A stretch of 64,000 nucleotides of DNA from Selaginella moellendorffii (lineage: Eukaryota > Streptophyta > Lycopodiopsida > Selaginellales > Selaginellaceae): contig NW_003314263.1 in NCBI RefSeq assembly GCF_000143415.4, positions 4,095,628-4,159,627 on the forward strand. The letters are read 5' to 3'. Both the position numbers and the translations under genes were made by a program. This document shows positions 40,703-52,265 of this stretch, piece after piece. The notes beneath the pieces are model-generated. The model made no database searches and was not told where the DNA came from. It saw only the letters and a list, made by a program, of their open reading frames with translations. Positions within the stretch are counted from its first letter, which is position 1, and the number at the start of each line of letters is the position of its first letter.

Positions 40703-42755
40703 TTGCTTAGTGCTTTGTGACACACATTCACCCTATATTACCACGATTGCCCAAAGCCTTTTCAAGGTGGATGATGTGTGCTTTAAGAAATGAGAGCTGG
40801 GAGTATATTCTAAGCATAATTAAATTCAGGCTCAGCGGTTTAGAAAGAGGTTTAATATAAAACCTCTTTATGGTGTTGATTGTAAAAACAAAGGGATCTT
40901 GAGGAAAGTTTAATTCTAAGTGATGTGTATTTTGATAAAGTTACATAAATTTGAGTGAAAATTGGGTGGGGCAAATAAACTCTAACTTAGTCATGTTAAG
41001 CAATAACCTAAATGGATTGGAAATTGCTTTTTACACATTTTGAATGGAATTTTATATTTGATAGCATTAGTGTATGTGTGGGATAAAAACTCTTGTTTCT
41101 TTAAATTGTCCCATCACATTTCACAATCTAAAATATTTAGTAGCACCATTTTTCAGGATGAGACATGTGCTGTTGCATAGTTTTACTGATGGAGACATGA
41201 ATAAATTAATTATGTATGAGGTAATAAAATGGAGTTAAAGGGTAAAGATGGTAAATTTTAAAAAATTTCACCATTTCTAACTTGGAGAAGTTAATCAGCC
41301 CATGATTTACATTTTGATTGTTCTAGCAATTGAATAAGATTATACAATAAGATTATACATATTAATATTTTGATTGCTCTTGTAATTAAGGAAGACAATC
41401 AATTCTTCTTCAAGAATAACAAAGTTGGCATATATTAACATTTCAATTTGTATGAACTTTAGTATAAACCTTGTAATATGAAAGTGCAACTTTATTCAAC
41501 ACTTCAAAAGAATAGACTATGTTGCCTTTCAAAGTCGAAGGGATGGTCTACACTATAGTATGTTAACTAATAATAGTATGATTGACATAGTCACCTCAAC
41601 AAAGCTATTGAGTTTTGAAAAGTATATAAGCCATGTGATTTATGGGGTACAATCACTTTTGCAGTTCTTCTTTGGATTACTTGCTCATTATGTAATAGCT
41701 TTGAGTGGAAATCAAAACTTGCCTTTGATAAAATGGAAAATGCTACACCCATGAATTTTAACTAGACACAAGTAGTAGAGGTTTAGGTTTAAGGCACTAA
41801 TAAATAGGACACTAAATTTATTAGTGTGAAGAGCATAATGATTTGTCTTTAAATGTATATTCTAATATACTACTTAGAATACATAGCAATGAAATACTTG
41901 TTTAAATTAAGGCATTAGACATAATGATGTCATCATTTCCCACTGTTGGCTGTGTCGAGAGAAGAGTGGGACAACATTCTGTAAGATCTTTCAGAAATGG
42001 CTGTATTCAGGGTTTTAAGAATGCCTAAATTTCTCAAGCCTATCTAGCCAATTTTCTTACCTTGAAATGTTGAAAAACCCACTACCCCCACAATGGAATC
42101 ACAGTCCCACAAAGGGGAGGAAAATTGTTTAGGTCTAAAAGAACAATGTCACTTTTTGCTGAGATGGCTTAATCTTATTGGCTCCACCTCTCCTTCCCCA
42201 CTAGATATGACCCAAGGATCCCATAGGATAACAATTCAGAAATGTATGCAAGTTTCCCTTGAGAAGTTCAACAAATGACTCTTTAAGAGGATAGTTTCTG
42301 GAGTCACAAAGAATACTGTGCTTGAGAACGTGTGGTTGATAGAAACCAAAAGACAAGGGAAAGAATGAGGTGAGAAGGATAGTGCTTATGCTAAACATGA
42401 TTTCAAAAACCTTGTTAAAAAAACTAAAAAAGTAAGGAACTAAAAAAGTACAAAGCTAAACTCAAGCAAAACTCTCGCATTACTCATTAATCCCTCCACC
42501 TCCTTTGCAAAGTTAGAGCCATTATGCCCTAAGGAATGCAAGACTCCTCCTAAGGCACTCCTCCACTCAATTGCCAGAGACACCAAGTGGTTTTCCAATT
42601 GACTATCTTCTCCAAAGCCACATCATGGTGAACTTCACCTATCTTGGAGTGTCCTATCTTGGGGTGTGACCGTCCTCCAACTTAACCCGTTGGAGTGTGC
42701 ATTCTACTCGTGAAAATGCACTAGACCACTTCCATATGACCAATAAAGCACAGCA
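40703..42755. other. AT-rich gene-poor region
   Basis: There is no frame over about 65 codons and no family motif. It is low GC with many homopolymer runs, the look of old repeat DNA. A few longer frames (41560-41754) read as random AT-rich sequence. Confidence 0.5.
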
Positions 42756-43560
42756 GTGGATTTGTACTCAGAAATAAACACTTCCCTATCTTTGACGCTG
42801 GCACAGGGACAGAGAGCTACACTAGCGACGTGGAGGAAGCCGATCTTTCCAGGGCTCACCAGCGACACTCCTCGCCCTGGAACTCGTCCACACTGGACAC
42901 TCGTGGCAGTGCACTGGAGCCTGTATCAGCTCTCCAGGAAGTTCTAGCCGCTTGAGAAGCGCTGCAAGCTTCATCCTCCACACGGAAAGAGATGCTTCAA
43001 ACCCGTCGCCCGGGGATGGAAGCAGGGAAGCGCCTGAGGGAGCAAAGTCATTGTCTTGAATCCTGCTGCTCCACGCCTTTGCAACAACAAGATAGGATCA
43101 CACTGGAGGATACTTCTTCAAGCATTCAAGCAGCAACTTCATGATCATCGTTGTCATCATCTTCCATAGATGTCCTTCATGGAGGAATCCTGGATCATCT
43201 GCGCGAGCTTGCCAGGGCCTCTACATCTTCCGCAACGCGGAATTACAGCCCTGGAATAGTGATCTCTGGCGCAAGATCCTCGAAATCAGCAGTTGCTCAG
43301 TGACGTCACTGCCAGAATCACCCCGACACCGAGACGTGAAGATTCAAGATTTCACCTCGTCGGCGGTGGTGGCTTGCGAGTTCCAGCTCGAATGTGGCCA
43401 AGCTGCCATCCCGGATCAACGCAGTGATCCGCCCCAAGCAATGCAAGAAAATCCAAGAAGAATCTGCCAGATCCTCGTCGCGTGCGTAGAAGAGGTCGAG
43501 TTACAAAATAGGTTTATCCTCGATTCTAACCGAGCCGGAGCGTCGCCTTCTTCCTATTAG
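42756..43560 (+). pseudogene. Coding-like relic, family not recognised
   Basis: GC rises sharply. One plus-strand frame reads for about 180 codons (roughly 42799-43305), with Ser/Glu-rich, coding-like text (ESYTSDVEEADLSRAH, LREQSHCLESCC, HGGILDHLRELARAS) broken only by two TGA codons before a third ends it. Another frame (43141-43560) overlaps it. I cannot name the family. It could be a broken gene, or exons of a gene whose introns I cannot place. Confidence 0.3.
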
Positions 43561-44065
43561 AATCGGGGAAATGGAGGATGTCTTAAATTTTCTCTTCTTT
43601 CTTCTTGTTTCCTTCGCACAAAACTAGCAAAAACTTCAATATGTAAGTTGTCATCATGCGTGTCATTGATCCAGAAAGAGATCAAGGAGAGCATTGCTTG
43701 CTCATCAACCATAGTACGTTCCTTGAATGTGAAGTTGTCTTGCTGGTTTCATCGAGGTAAGTTTTCCATATTTGTTCTAGGAGATACTCTTGTTTGTTCT
43801 CTTTATAGCCAGAGGAAAGTCTGGAGGAGGCTACGTGAAACTCGAGAGGAAACTGGCGTTGAAACTGGCAGCATCGTCTATCACAGCTGGCCAGGCAACG
43901 GAGTAAGCAACTGGTGAGAATTGTAGCCACCCGCTGCTTGCTTGAGTTTGGAGAGCCGACCATCGTTAATTTGAAGGTCCCTTTGGACTTCCAATTTGGA
44001 GTTGGAACTAGCCATGTACACAATAAAATAGGAGCACCGATACTTAGCATAATTTGAATTCCATT
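43561..44065. other. Intergenic, nothing recognised
   Basis: There are short frames only. The part from about 43915 to 44065 lies downstream of the tRNA-like relic on the minus strand and could be the body of the same SINE-like element. Confidence 0.4.
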
Positions 44066-44172
44066 TCAAGAGTGGGATTTGAACCCACGCCCTGGCATTT
44101 AATAGGAAAACAAAATCATGCTTGAAACATCTCATACAGTTACTTGCAGAAGACCACTTGGCAATTGCTACC
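44066..44172 (-). repeat. tRNA-Leu-like relic (pseudogene or SINE head)
   Basis: On the minus strand an A-box TTGCCAAGTGG (complement of 44154-44164) is followed about 70 nt later by a perfect T-arm GTGGG-TTCAAAT-CCCAC (complement of 44072-44088) with a B-box. The long distance and the xxGCCxAGTGGTC start fit a class II tRNA (Leu or Ser). The ends do not pair (GGTAGCA against TCTTGAA), so it is not a working tRNA. Confidence 0.5.
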
Positions 44173-45600
44173 ATGCATACTTTAGAAGTATATAGGGCCT
44201 CTGGCCTCTAGCAATTAATCAGCAAAATTATAAAGCTTATTACTATAGTCATGAAGGCTATTTTAGAGTTGCTTGTGTTTGGAGCTCATAGAGATTTCAG
44301 CAGTGATAGAGCCAGCATCCAGATCTTTGATTGTGACTCTTTCAGACATGGATGACTGTGGAGGAAGGAGGTGATGGAGAAGGCAAGCACAAAAGGAACA
44401 GCAATAATAACATAAACATAAATAACCATATACTTTTGCAGGGTACGAGTTTGGACGAACCATGGGGATGATCATGGAAAACGTTGACATTACAGATGTT
44501 TCGATCCTCCCCACCTTGTAGATTGCATCATAGAATCCCATTGACCCGCGGCTGGCCAGAGCTCTGTTCCTCCAGATATGCTTTTTAATCCCACTGCCAT
44601 TGATCACAAGGATTCTGAAACGCCTTTTCTCCTTCATACAACGCCAAGAAGCCCACTTTCCTTCACACTAATCTCGAATGACGAACTCCCACGTTTTGCC
44701 GGCTATTGTGTTTTTGCGTTCGCATTTTTGCTCTTGTGGCTTGGGCCAGCAACTTCAATCTTCACATATTTTCGGGCATGGAGGCTGTTGGATCCAGCGC
44801 AGTGGACGGAAGTAAGGCGTAATGCGTGAATGCCATCATGGCTTGATCTTGGGGAGAATGGTGGAAGACCATAACAATTTACTCACCTCCTGGATGGGAA
44901 TAGACGAGAAAAGAATGGTCGATCACAGAAAGAACTTCACTCAAATCCTGTTTTAACCATTTAGCCATAGACGACAGAGGGCTTTGTAGAATCCCAAGTA
45001 TGAAAAATACTTCAGAAGGATACATTCCTTGATGGTAACTGATGAAGTGACTTTCTGTTTTGGTAGGTGGCTTTGTAGAAATATTTCACCAGGATTGACT
45101 CTTGGTTTTAGAGTTTCCATGCTTTCTTCGGGTGTTTGGAAAGTTTCAAACGTTTGTTACATTTCGTTCACCCAACCATGGTAAGGTACGTGGTTCATTC
45201 CAATTGAGCTGTCTCATGCATGCCGCGGATTTGTCGCCTCAAGATTTCTTATTGTCTGTGCATGACCACTTTGGGGGAATGAGGATGACTAGGAAACAAT
45301 TCAATGCAGTGTCGATAGTTATCCGTCCCTATGGTTGACCATGTACGAAAGTACAGTTGTCTTATTCCGTACGCGACGGGCGCGAATCGGCGCGAATCTA
45401 GTGGCACTGAAAGCCATGGTAGTGTTAATGGGCGGCTGCGATGGGCTCGCGTCAATGGGAATTGTCGTGGACGGCCCCGATTTGTTTGAGTGCTGGCCTG
45501 AATAAACACGATCTAGGAGCAATTGCTTCGGTCTCTTCTCAAGAAAAATCTCTTAGAAGTTGCTCTCTTGTCCTTCATTTTCGACTTGTTTTGCTAGATC
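44173..45600. other. Intergenic, no gene supported
   Basis: A minus-strand frame (44263-44637) with a Cys-rich hydrophobic stretch and a plus-strand frame (44578-44829) with one hydrophobic segment were looked at. Neither has a recognisable motif. About 200 bp before 45601 the sequence aataaacacgatctagg...cggtctcttctcaag looks like transcript-end or LTR-end DNA, but no second copy was found. Confidence 0.4.
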
Positions 45601-47008
45601 ATGCCTCGCGTCAATCCTTTTCGATCGGTCACGGTAGCAGCTGAAACTGCCGCCCCGCTGCAGACGCAACCCAGTCGCCGCTCCTCTCCAACCGGTGTTT
45701 TGCTCTCGCCCTGTTCGTCGATGGAGCTTCTGGCTGTGCAAGTTCTTGCAATGGGATTCCGGTGTCAAGATACCACTGTCAAGGGCACGCGCTGCCGGCG
45801 TTCGACATCACGCAAAGCTAGAAGCTCTCCTTGGCCGTCACACCATCTTCTTTCAGCTCGAGCTCAAAAAGTTCTGGAAGTCCCTCCAGTTGATCCTCGG
45901 CTCCTGGCAGCTATGGATGGAGCTGAGCATGATCCAGTGCTAGCCCCTCCAGCAGCTCCTTCTCGTGCTCATGCAGCCGCATTTATATTGCCCCCGGTAG
46001 CTCCAGCAGTGGTGAGGGCGCCAAGAACAAAGCGACGTCGTCTAGCACCGCTCTCGTCAGCGATGGCAACAGTGGAGTCGCAAAGCTCTCCCTCTTCATC
46101 ACTGGCTGCTGAATCCGAGAATAAAGAAGATGGCAGTGAGGAACCGGCAAGCTTTTGGTCTTCCACCGATGGCAATGGTGAGCGGGCTGCTGATGATCAT
46201 CGGGTAATCAAAGAGGAGAAGAAGCCCTTCTCCATGGCCACTTGGGCCACTCCGGGGATGCGCACTACGTCCTCTTCTTCGAGAAGGAAGAGGTCCAGCT
46301 CGAGCTCTGCGACTGAGAGAACTACCACGATCAAGCCTTCGTCTCAGAGCTCGAGCTCTAAGTGTTCTAAGAAGAAGACCGCAGTTGCTCCGAAGGGATT
46401 GGAAGAGGAAGCGAGCAAAAGGAAAAGAACCCCGCCAAAGTCCGCTAGGAGATACACTGCAAAGTCGTCCAGCTACGTTGGAGTCTCGTTCTACAAGCGA
46501 GTCGAGCGGTGGGAGGCACACATTTGGTGAGTATGTTCTTCTTCGTTTTCTCGTTTTCTCAAAGAGTAGTGAGTTCGTAAACAATCTAACCATCAGGGCT
46601 GTCGACAAGAACAAACAGATATACATCGGGTCATCCAGCACCCCGGAAGCCGCAGCCAGGTTTGTTTCCTTTCTTTTCTAGAAAGATTTTTGATAAAATG
46701 TTTAATCACAGGATCTATGACCGAGCTTACATCAAGTTCCGGGGTGAAAACTGTCCAAACTTCCCCTACTCGGACTACGTGCACGAGATGCCCCAGGTAC
46801 GATCATACTAACGTTTAGAGTACCGAAGTTCTTCTGGAAAGCATCTGAATTGTTTGGCTTTTCTATGCAGTGGATCAATCTGCCCGGGCAGGACTTTATC
46901 AAGATGCTACGTAACATGAGTCGCGGCGATTCGTTGCTCTGGCTTACACCTGAGCATCTGGTCAGGACCAGGACAGCCTCGAAAAGGAGTTCAAAGTACA
47001 AGAACTAG
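45601..47008 (+). CDS. AP2-domain protein ending at the start of its second repeat
   Basis: Four exons (45601-46526, 46597-46659, 46712-46796, 46871-47008) give 403 residues. An in-frame ATG at 45913 (MDGAEHDPVLAPPAAP, 299 residues) is an equally good start, as the first 104 codons look less protein-like. A Ser-rich, basic N-terminus (KRRRLAPL, likely nuclear signal) leads to one AP2 domain: SYVGVSFYKRVERWEAHIW, YIGSSSTPEAAARIYDRAYI, KFRGENCPNFPYSDYVHEM. This is the first repeat type of double-AP2 (AP2/ANT) factors. The linker follows (FIKMLRNMSRGDS) and the protein ends SSKYKN, just where relatives read SKYRGV into repeat two. AP2 domains bind GC-rich or ANT-type DNA, but with one repeat the specificity may differ. 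Confidence 0.8.
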
Positions 47009-47329
47009 GAAGGTCAAGGCGAGGAGGATTGAAACATTTCTTCCTCTTTTCGCAGTAAAGACGTCCATTTCCATTTTGCACCCATGAAAACGATTCCTGA
47101 CAAAGACTTTCCGTCAGAGTTCCATCCCTGGCTGTTTAAATCTTCATGCGATTGAAATTTCATCCCAGAGTCTCTTCCTCCCGGGACTGTCCAAATGATC
47201 CTTTAGATTTTTTCTCTGCGTTCTTTCGATAGCTTATTGTCTCTGGAATTCCCAACAATAAGACGGTAAGAAAAGAATGTCGTGGATGCGGTCAATAGAA
47301 TCTTGGTGGTCAGCCTGTCAATCAAGGTA
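47009..47329. other. 3' flank of the AP2 gene, nothing recognised
   Basis: There is no coding signal or motif. It probably contains the AP2 gene 3' UTR. Confidence 0.5.
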
Positions 47330-48045
47330 AAAATACTGAAAGTTTCTTTAGTATTTGAATGAGATTGCTTCTGTGAGAAGGGAGCCGCTATCATCTAGTG
47401 CACAAGCTTCAATTTGAAAGACTCCTGGCACATCAAAGTTTAGTTTTTGTGTAGTATAATTTTCTAACGGATGGGCGCGAGGTAAGAAAACATGATTTTA
47501 AGATCATGGCAAGTTTCTGAGATCCTAGAGTTCTTCCCAGGTTGCTTTGCTCACGTCCTGGTATGGAACTGGCCCATGATGAACACCAAAAGAGTTCTCG
47601 AGGCCGGAAAGCCAGTGGGAGGATTTTGAATCGAGGGCGGTGTGTGGACGAACACTTGGAGCCAGTTACTCGCCTGTGAAGAAGCTCTAGAAACGAAGAA
47701 CACCATCTTTGTTCTAGTTTCCTAGATTCAGAAAGAGTAGAGTGATGACGCACCTTGTTGATAGGATTTGCTCCCTTCTCCTTCCTCTGTGATTCCTAGA
47801 ATGTAGCAGAGCATACTGGAATGGACGAGAGACAAGGGAAGGAAATGCCGAAAGATGTAGTTTGCGCAGCACACATTGAGTAACCCTTTGCATTTGGACG
47901 CTGATATGAATCAACATCTCCAATGGTGCCAATGATAGTCTTGGTAAGCGCGTCATCATCCAATTCAGGCCCTCTCAGGAACTGGACTGTTAAGTCGTAG
48001 TTGTACAGGGTCTGGTCATACTGGTCTCAGTAGGACATGTAAATA
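47330..48045 (-). pseudogene. Presequence protease (PreP, M16) relic and adjoining relic
   Basis: On the minus strand, from about 48045 to 47740, the frame reads YDLTVQFLRGPELDDDALTK then IIGTIGDVDSYQRPNAKGYS, which matches the C-terminal half of the plant presequence protease (insulinase-like metallopeptidase of mitochondria and plastids). An in-frame TGA lies just upstream (SY*DQYDQTLYNYD), and the frame shifts afterwards, so it is dead. Further on, coding-like pieces (LENSFGVHHGPVPYQDVSKA, about 47640-47500; NFDVPGVFQIEACALDD, about 47440-47350) were not recognised and could be from another gene. No N-terminal catalytic part is present in the window. Confidence 0.65.
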
Positions 48046-49379
48046 TGCTGAGAGACACAGATAGACGGTGAAGCTCGTGCTTTACTCGAATCAGAATCCA
48101 AGTCTCAGTAGCACCACCACGTGCCAATGTATTTGGAAATAACATACACCCTTTTGTTGAGCTCATATAATTCTGGGAAAAAGAAAAACCAAAAACAAAA
48201 ACAAAGTTATGAAAGGGGAGTTATAAATTTTTCTGTTACCTTATTGTGGATCTCTAGTAAAAGCTATCATAGTACAAAGAAGAGATTATGTTATTGTTAT
48301 TGAGCCTAAAAAATCCTTGAGAAAAGCACATTATTTTATATACTCTTCAACAGTTAACTTATCTATAGAGTGCTATTTCAAGAATTATATGTTTATAATA
48401 AGAATTCTATGTTTTATTGCTTTCTTTTGCTAATTCTAGCATATTGTAATGCAGAAATTTGGTCATACCAAAGTGACTAGAATTTTTTCCTCTCCACATA
48501 AGTTGTCACAAATGTGACTTTAAATATCAAAAGATATTAGTCCTTTTTTAGATTCTCATCTTACAGCAAAAAGTTGATACTATTAGTTCCTTTGTTGGTC
48601 TTTACCCAAATTAGTTGAAAAATGAGTCATTGCATGTGCACTTAATCAGAAGAGTATAAGAACGGAATTCTTAAATATTATTAGTCAAACATACTTAACT
48701 TGGTTAAACAAACTCATTCATGGCCAATTGAAAGGAGTTCTAAATTTAAAATAGAATAATGATTAAAAGCATGATTGATCTTAATTTAATTTCTATTAAG
48801 TTGTGTTGCTCTTTATTATATATTCAAGTTGGGTTTAAACCCAAGTGTCATACCATGGGGTAACCACTTTTTTGCATTAGACCTTTAGTATATTAAAATT
48901 TTGTTAAATTTTATGTAACAATAAAAGGGTTGAATATATGGAATTGGTGCTTATAGGGCATTTTAGTGTATACCAGATTGTTTTGTAGTATAATAACCTT
49001 GAGGTTTGATTTTAAATTTATGTGTATTACATTTGGTATTATAGGGATTGTCTTAGCAATTTGTATTTAACTTTTATCAAAGTTTCTAATTTTAATTGTA
49101 TACGCAAAAAATTTCCTATAAAATCTAAATTGACATATGTAAGATTATACCATTTAAAAAAATGTTTTATTTATTGTTAAAGACATGAATACAATTGGTT
49201 AAATGGCAAAATAGAATTATGCTAATGATAAATCAATGGAAGGAAACTTATATTATAAATGCTATGAAAAAGGCTAAATTTATGTTAAAAATTTAAGGAA
49301 GGACACCTAAGCCCTTTACACACCAAGGCATGCGAGCTGTGAATTCTTGTCAGCTCTTAATGCAATCCCCAACGTGCGG
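48046..49379. other. AT-rich gene-poor region
   Basis: No gene or motif was recognised. It is low GC with many long A/T runs, like 40703-42755. It probably consists of decayed repeats. Confidence 0.5.
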
Positions 49380-50096
49380 ATGCACTTTTTTAGCTCCGGT
49401 AGGGAGTGCAGGAACATACCTCTTGTGCAACAGATCATGGAGGGTTGCTGCTTAAAGTGTAGCTATGATACCTTTTCTATGTCTCACATGACAAAGGAAT
49501 CTGGTTCTTGGGATTACAAAAAGAAGTTGGAGAACTTGGGTTTTGAGCTTCCATGGACCATCATGGTGGACGACGAATCCCCGGATGTTGCGGCTACTGG
49601 CGAAGAGATTAACTTCTTGCAGATGTATTATTTCGGTCAATCAGAGCATCCGCGAGATCAGCAAGTGCTAAGGCTGCGCAAAGAAAACAGTTTGATCCGA
49701 GCTCTCGGTTTGATAATCTGGGCTTTGGAATTGTCAATGATAGCAAATTGCACTTTGGTTCAAGCTTTGGTCGCAATACAGTGGGACCAACATGGCAGGT
49801 ATGCCCATCAACGAACGAATGCGATGCAAGTTTATGGAGTTGGACTTGCCGCAATGCAAAAAATAAATCAAAGTATCACACTCTTGGGTTGCAGCAGTGA
49901 TGCTACTGTCTATCCATGGTCTGAATTAGAGATGGATGATCATGCAAAGGCCCATCAAAAGTTTTGGAGGATTGGGTTTGGGAAGCAAAAGTTAGACAGA
50001 CTAATGATGCATAGACTGCAATTAGATGTTTCTCTCCCAGCAGTTCAGACTCGTGATGTGGAAGATCTTTGTATTGATGTACTGTATTGCCAATAA
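49380..50096 (+). CDS. Hypothetical ORF, unrecognised
   Basis: An uninterrupted frame from the first ATG (49380) gives 238 residues (MHFFSSGRECRNIPLV...DLCIDVLYCQ). No domain, signal peptide or clear membrane segment is seen. Its flanks are AT-rich. The other two frames also read coding-like in parts (for example GFGIVNDSKLHFGSSFG around 49710), so the open frame may be chance within an old gene or repeat. Listed because of its length, with low trust. Confidence 0.25.
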   Translation: MHFFSSGRECRNIPLVQQIMEGCCLKCSYDTFSMSHMTKESGSWDYKKKLENLGFELPWTIMVDDESPDVAATGEEINFLQMYYFGQSEHPRDQQVLRLRKENSLIRALGLIIWALELSMIANCTLVQALVAIQWDQHGRYAHQRTNAMQVYGVGLAAMQKINQSITLLGCSSDATVYPWSELEMDDHAKAHQKFWRIGFGKQKLDRLMMHRLQLDVSLPAVQTRDVEDLCIDVLYCQ

Positions 50097-50749
50097 CACA
50101 AGAAGCTTTGTCGAGCCGCAGGGAAGAGAAACTCAAGTACGTTGAGACGGCTCTAAGATGAATCAGCGTGGCGAGGGGCTTGTAAAAATAGCCACTGCTG
50201 GGGCGAAGCATCAATAAATATATTGAGTTTCTTAGAATCTATAACAAAACGAAGAAGTCGTTCTCATTTCTTGTACTGCACGGTGAAGTTGCTTAACCAT
50301 ACCTCGTATATCACCATGATAAGACATTAAATGAAAGAATACAAAAGAAAACGAGAGTGGAAACAAAAATAAGCAACAGAACAAAACTGAACGTGCTAAA
50401 AGCAACGCCAGTCCAGCGAAAAGAGTTTAAACGCGCAATGTATACAGTCGCTAGGACAAATGTATCTTGCTCTTAAAACTGCTTCTGGTCACTGCTTCGA
50501 TTTTCGGGCGCTGATTCCACTCGGCGGGCGCCAATGAGGTTTGCAACGATCACGCCAGATTACTGCCCAGGCTGGCTCTTGCAAAAAGTGGGGAGCAAGG
50601 CGTGAAGACGATAAGAGATGCCGAAGCTTTTTCTTGACATCGTTAGATTAGAAGAACACGAATTTTTGATATGGGAGCTTTCCAAGTTTTGCTGCATTTT
50701 GATTGCGATCCGGTCTTGCAGGCAGACTTGGATCCCACAGTCTTGCACT

Positions 50750-51510
50750 CCCCCCGGTCCATCTAAGCTGGGACAAGGTGTCACTCTTGCATTGTTTTCG
50801 GAGCATGGAACTTCTGTGACACTATGCGTGTAAGCAAACTCCTCTTCCCAGGGGACTGTAATTTAGAACCAAGAAAGTCACCAACAAGCCATGACACAAA
50901 AGCAAGAAATCGTACTTGATCCACAAAATATATGTCTCGAGATAATGTTTCTACTTTTTGTAGGACATTTCCACTTAGCGCCTCGCGACAAGAATAATAA
51001 AAACTTGGAGGGCGTAGAAGGTTTGCAATAAGACCCAGAAGCTGGCTCCGTACTTGGGAGCTTTCGATGATTGGAGGGAGATGGGAGGGAGATGAAGCAC
51101 GCACCAGGGTCCCGGGGTGAGCTTCTGTTGTTTTCTTTTCTTTTCATCAGAAGGACTACGAGATGGGCGTGTGTGGTCGATCTTCTGTTGTTCGGGAAAT
51201 TCCACGATATTTCCAGCTGCGCTGATTGATTGATCGATCGATCGCCTGGATCCGCCGCCGTGACTTTTTCTTTTTTCATTGGGACTTCGATTGTTTACAG
51301 ATTCCGCATTTGGTCGAGCTTGGCGTGACAGGAGTTGAGCTTCTTCAGTACGACGAGCTTAGGAGACTGAACCGACATGGTTAGTCGAATAAATTATTGC
51401 GATTTCTACAAACTCATTCCTTATACCGGTAAATGCTTGGGGCTACTCAACCATGAACTTCTCTCTGGAGCTCAAGCAAATGGTGAAAGCGCTTCATATA
51501 GTAAGCTGAA
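50750..51510 (+). pseudogene. Isoamylase (starch-debranching) relic
   Basis: Three separated plus-strand pieces appear in isoamylase order. PPGPSKLGQGVTLALFSEHG then TSVTLCV (about 50752-50833) matches the N-terminal CBM48 region and ends at a good GT donor. IPHLVELGVTGVELLQYDEL (about 51300-51385) and NAWGYSTMNFS...KQMVKALH (about 51430-51500) match the glycoside hydrolase 13 entry region. The exons between them, and everything downstream including the catalytic Asp/Glu, are missing. Isoamylases trim starch branches in plastids. This copy cannot make a protein. Confidence 0.65.
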
Positions 51511-52265
51511 ATTTTCCAGGCACTATGTTCTTTCGTGATGATAAAGTCCGCTTTTTCTGTGAGATGGCGATGCCAGGTCGGGTGCTTGGCCGTGAGCTGG
51601 CTCCATGACCTTGAAACGCAGTTGAGTAGGCCACATTGTTGGCGATGAGCTTTTTTTGACGCAATGAAGCGTTTCACTCAGCACAGCAGCGATCACCGAT
51701 CAACCCAGGAGAGTTGCTCCTGGAACGCCTGGTAACTATGCCTTCTAGCTGGAGCGACATATCAAGCTTCCACTAGAGTAGACAGAGGAGCTTACCGATT
51801 CCGTGGAGGGCTTTGGCTGTTATGGGAATATTCACTCAGAGCAAGATTTAACACTATAAAAGACTAGAAGATTTGTGATTCACAAAAGCCAGTAAGCTTT
51901 TCTTATTCTACTAATGAAAGAAAGTTTGCAATTTCATATCAATTTTTCAGCATGCGGATTTACACAGATTTTTAAGAGAAAAGGTGAATCCTTGCCACAA
52001 GAACTAAGGGTTTAGATCGATCACCCAGCAAAATGCTGCCACCAGCATGGTTATATGTGAGATGGCGAGTGGGAGTACCTTTGGAGTGGATGCCAGGGAA
52101 GGCATGTACTGCCCTAGAAAGCACACTAATAGAACTTGTCACTCAGGAGTTTGATCACAGTGAATGAAACAACAAAAATAAGAATATATCCCAATTGGAA
52201 CCAGTACATCCTTTCATCCTGAGACTTTGACTAAGACTTTCCCCTACCATTTTACCAACTTTCAA
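51511..52265. other. Intergenic, nothing recognised
   Basis: Short frames only (for example minus 51447-51677), and no motif. It may contain more decayed isoamylase sequence, but I cannot align it by eye. Confidence 0.45.

Noticed and set aside
39878-40723. 281-codon minus-strand frame opposite the proteasome subunit
   Set aside because: Antisense shadow of the alpha-4 gene.
44578-44829. Small membrane protein on the plus strand
   Set aside because: There is one hydrophobic stretch but no motif, no supporting context and an overlapping minus frame of equal length.
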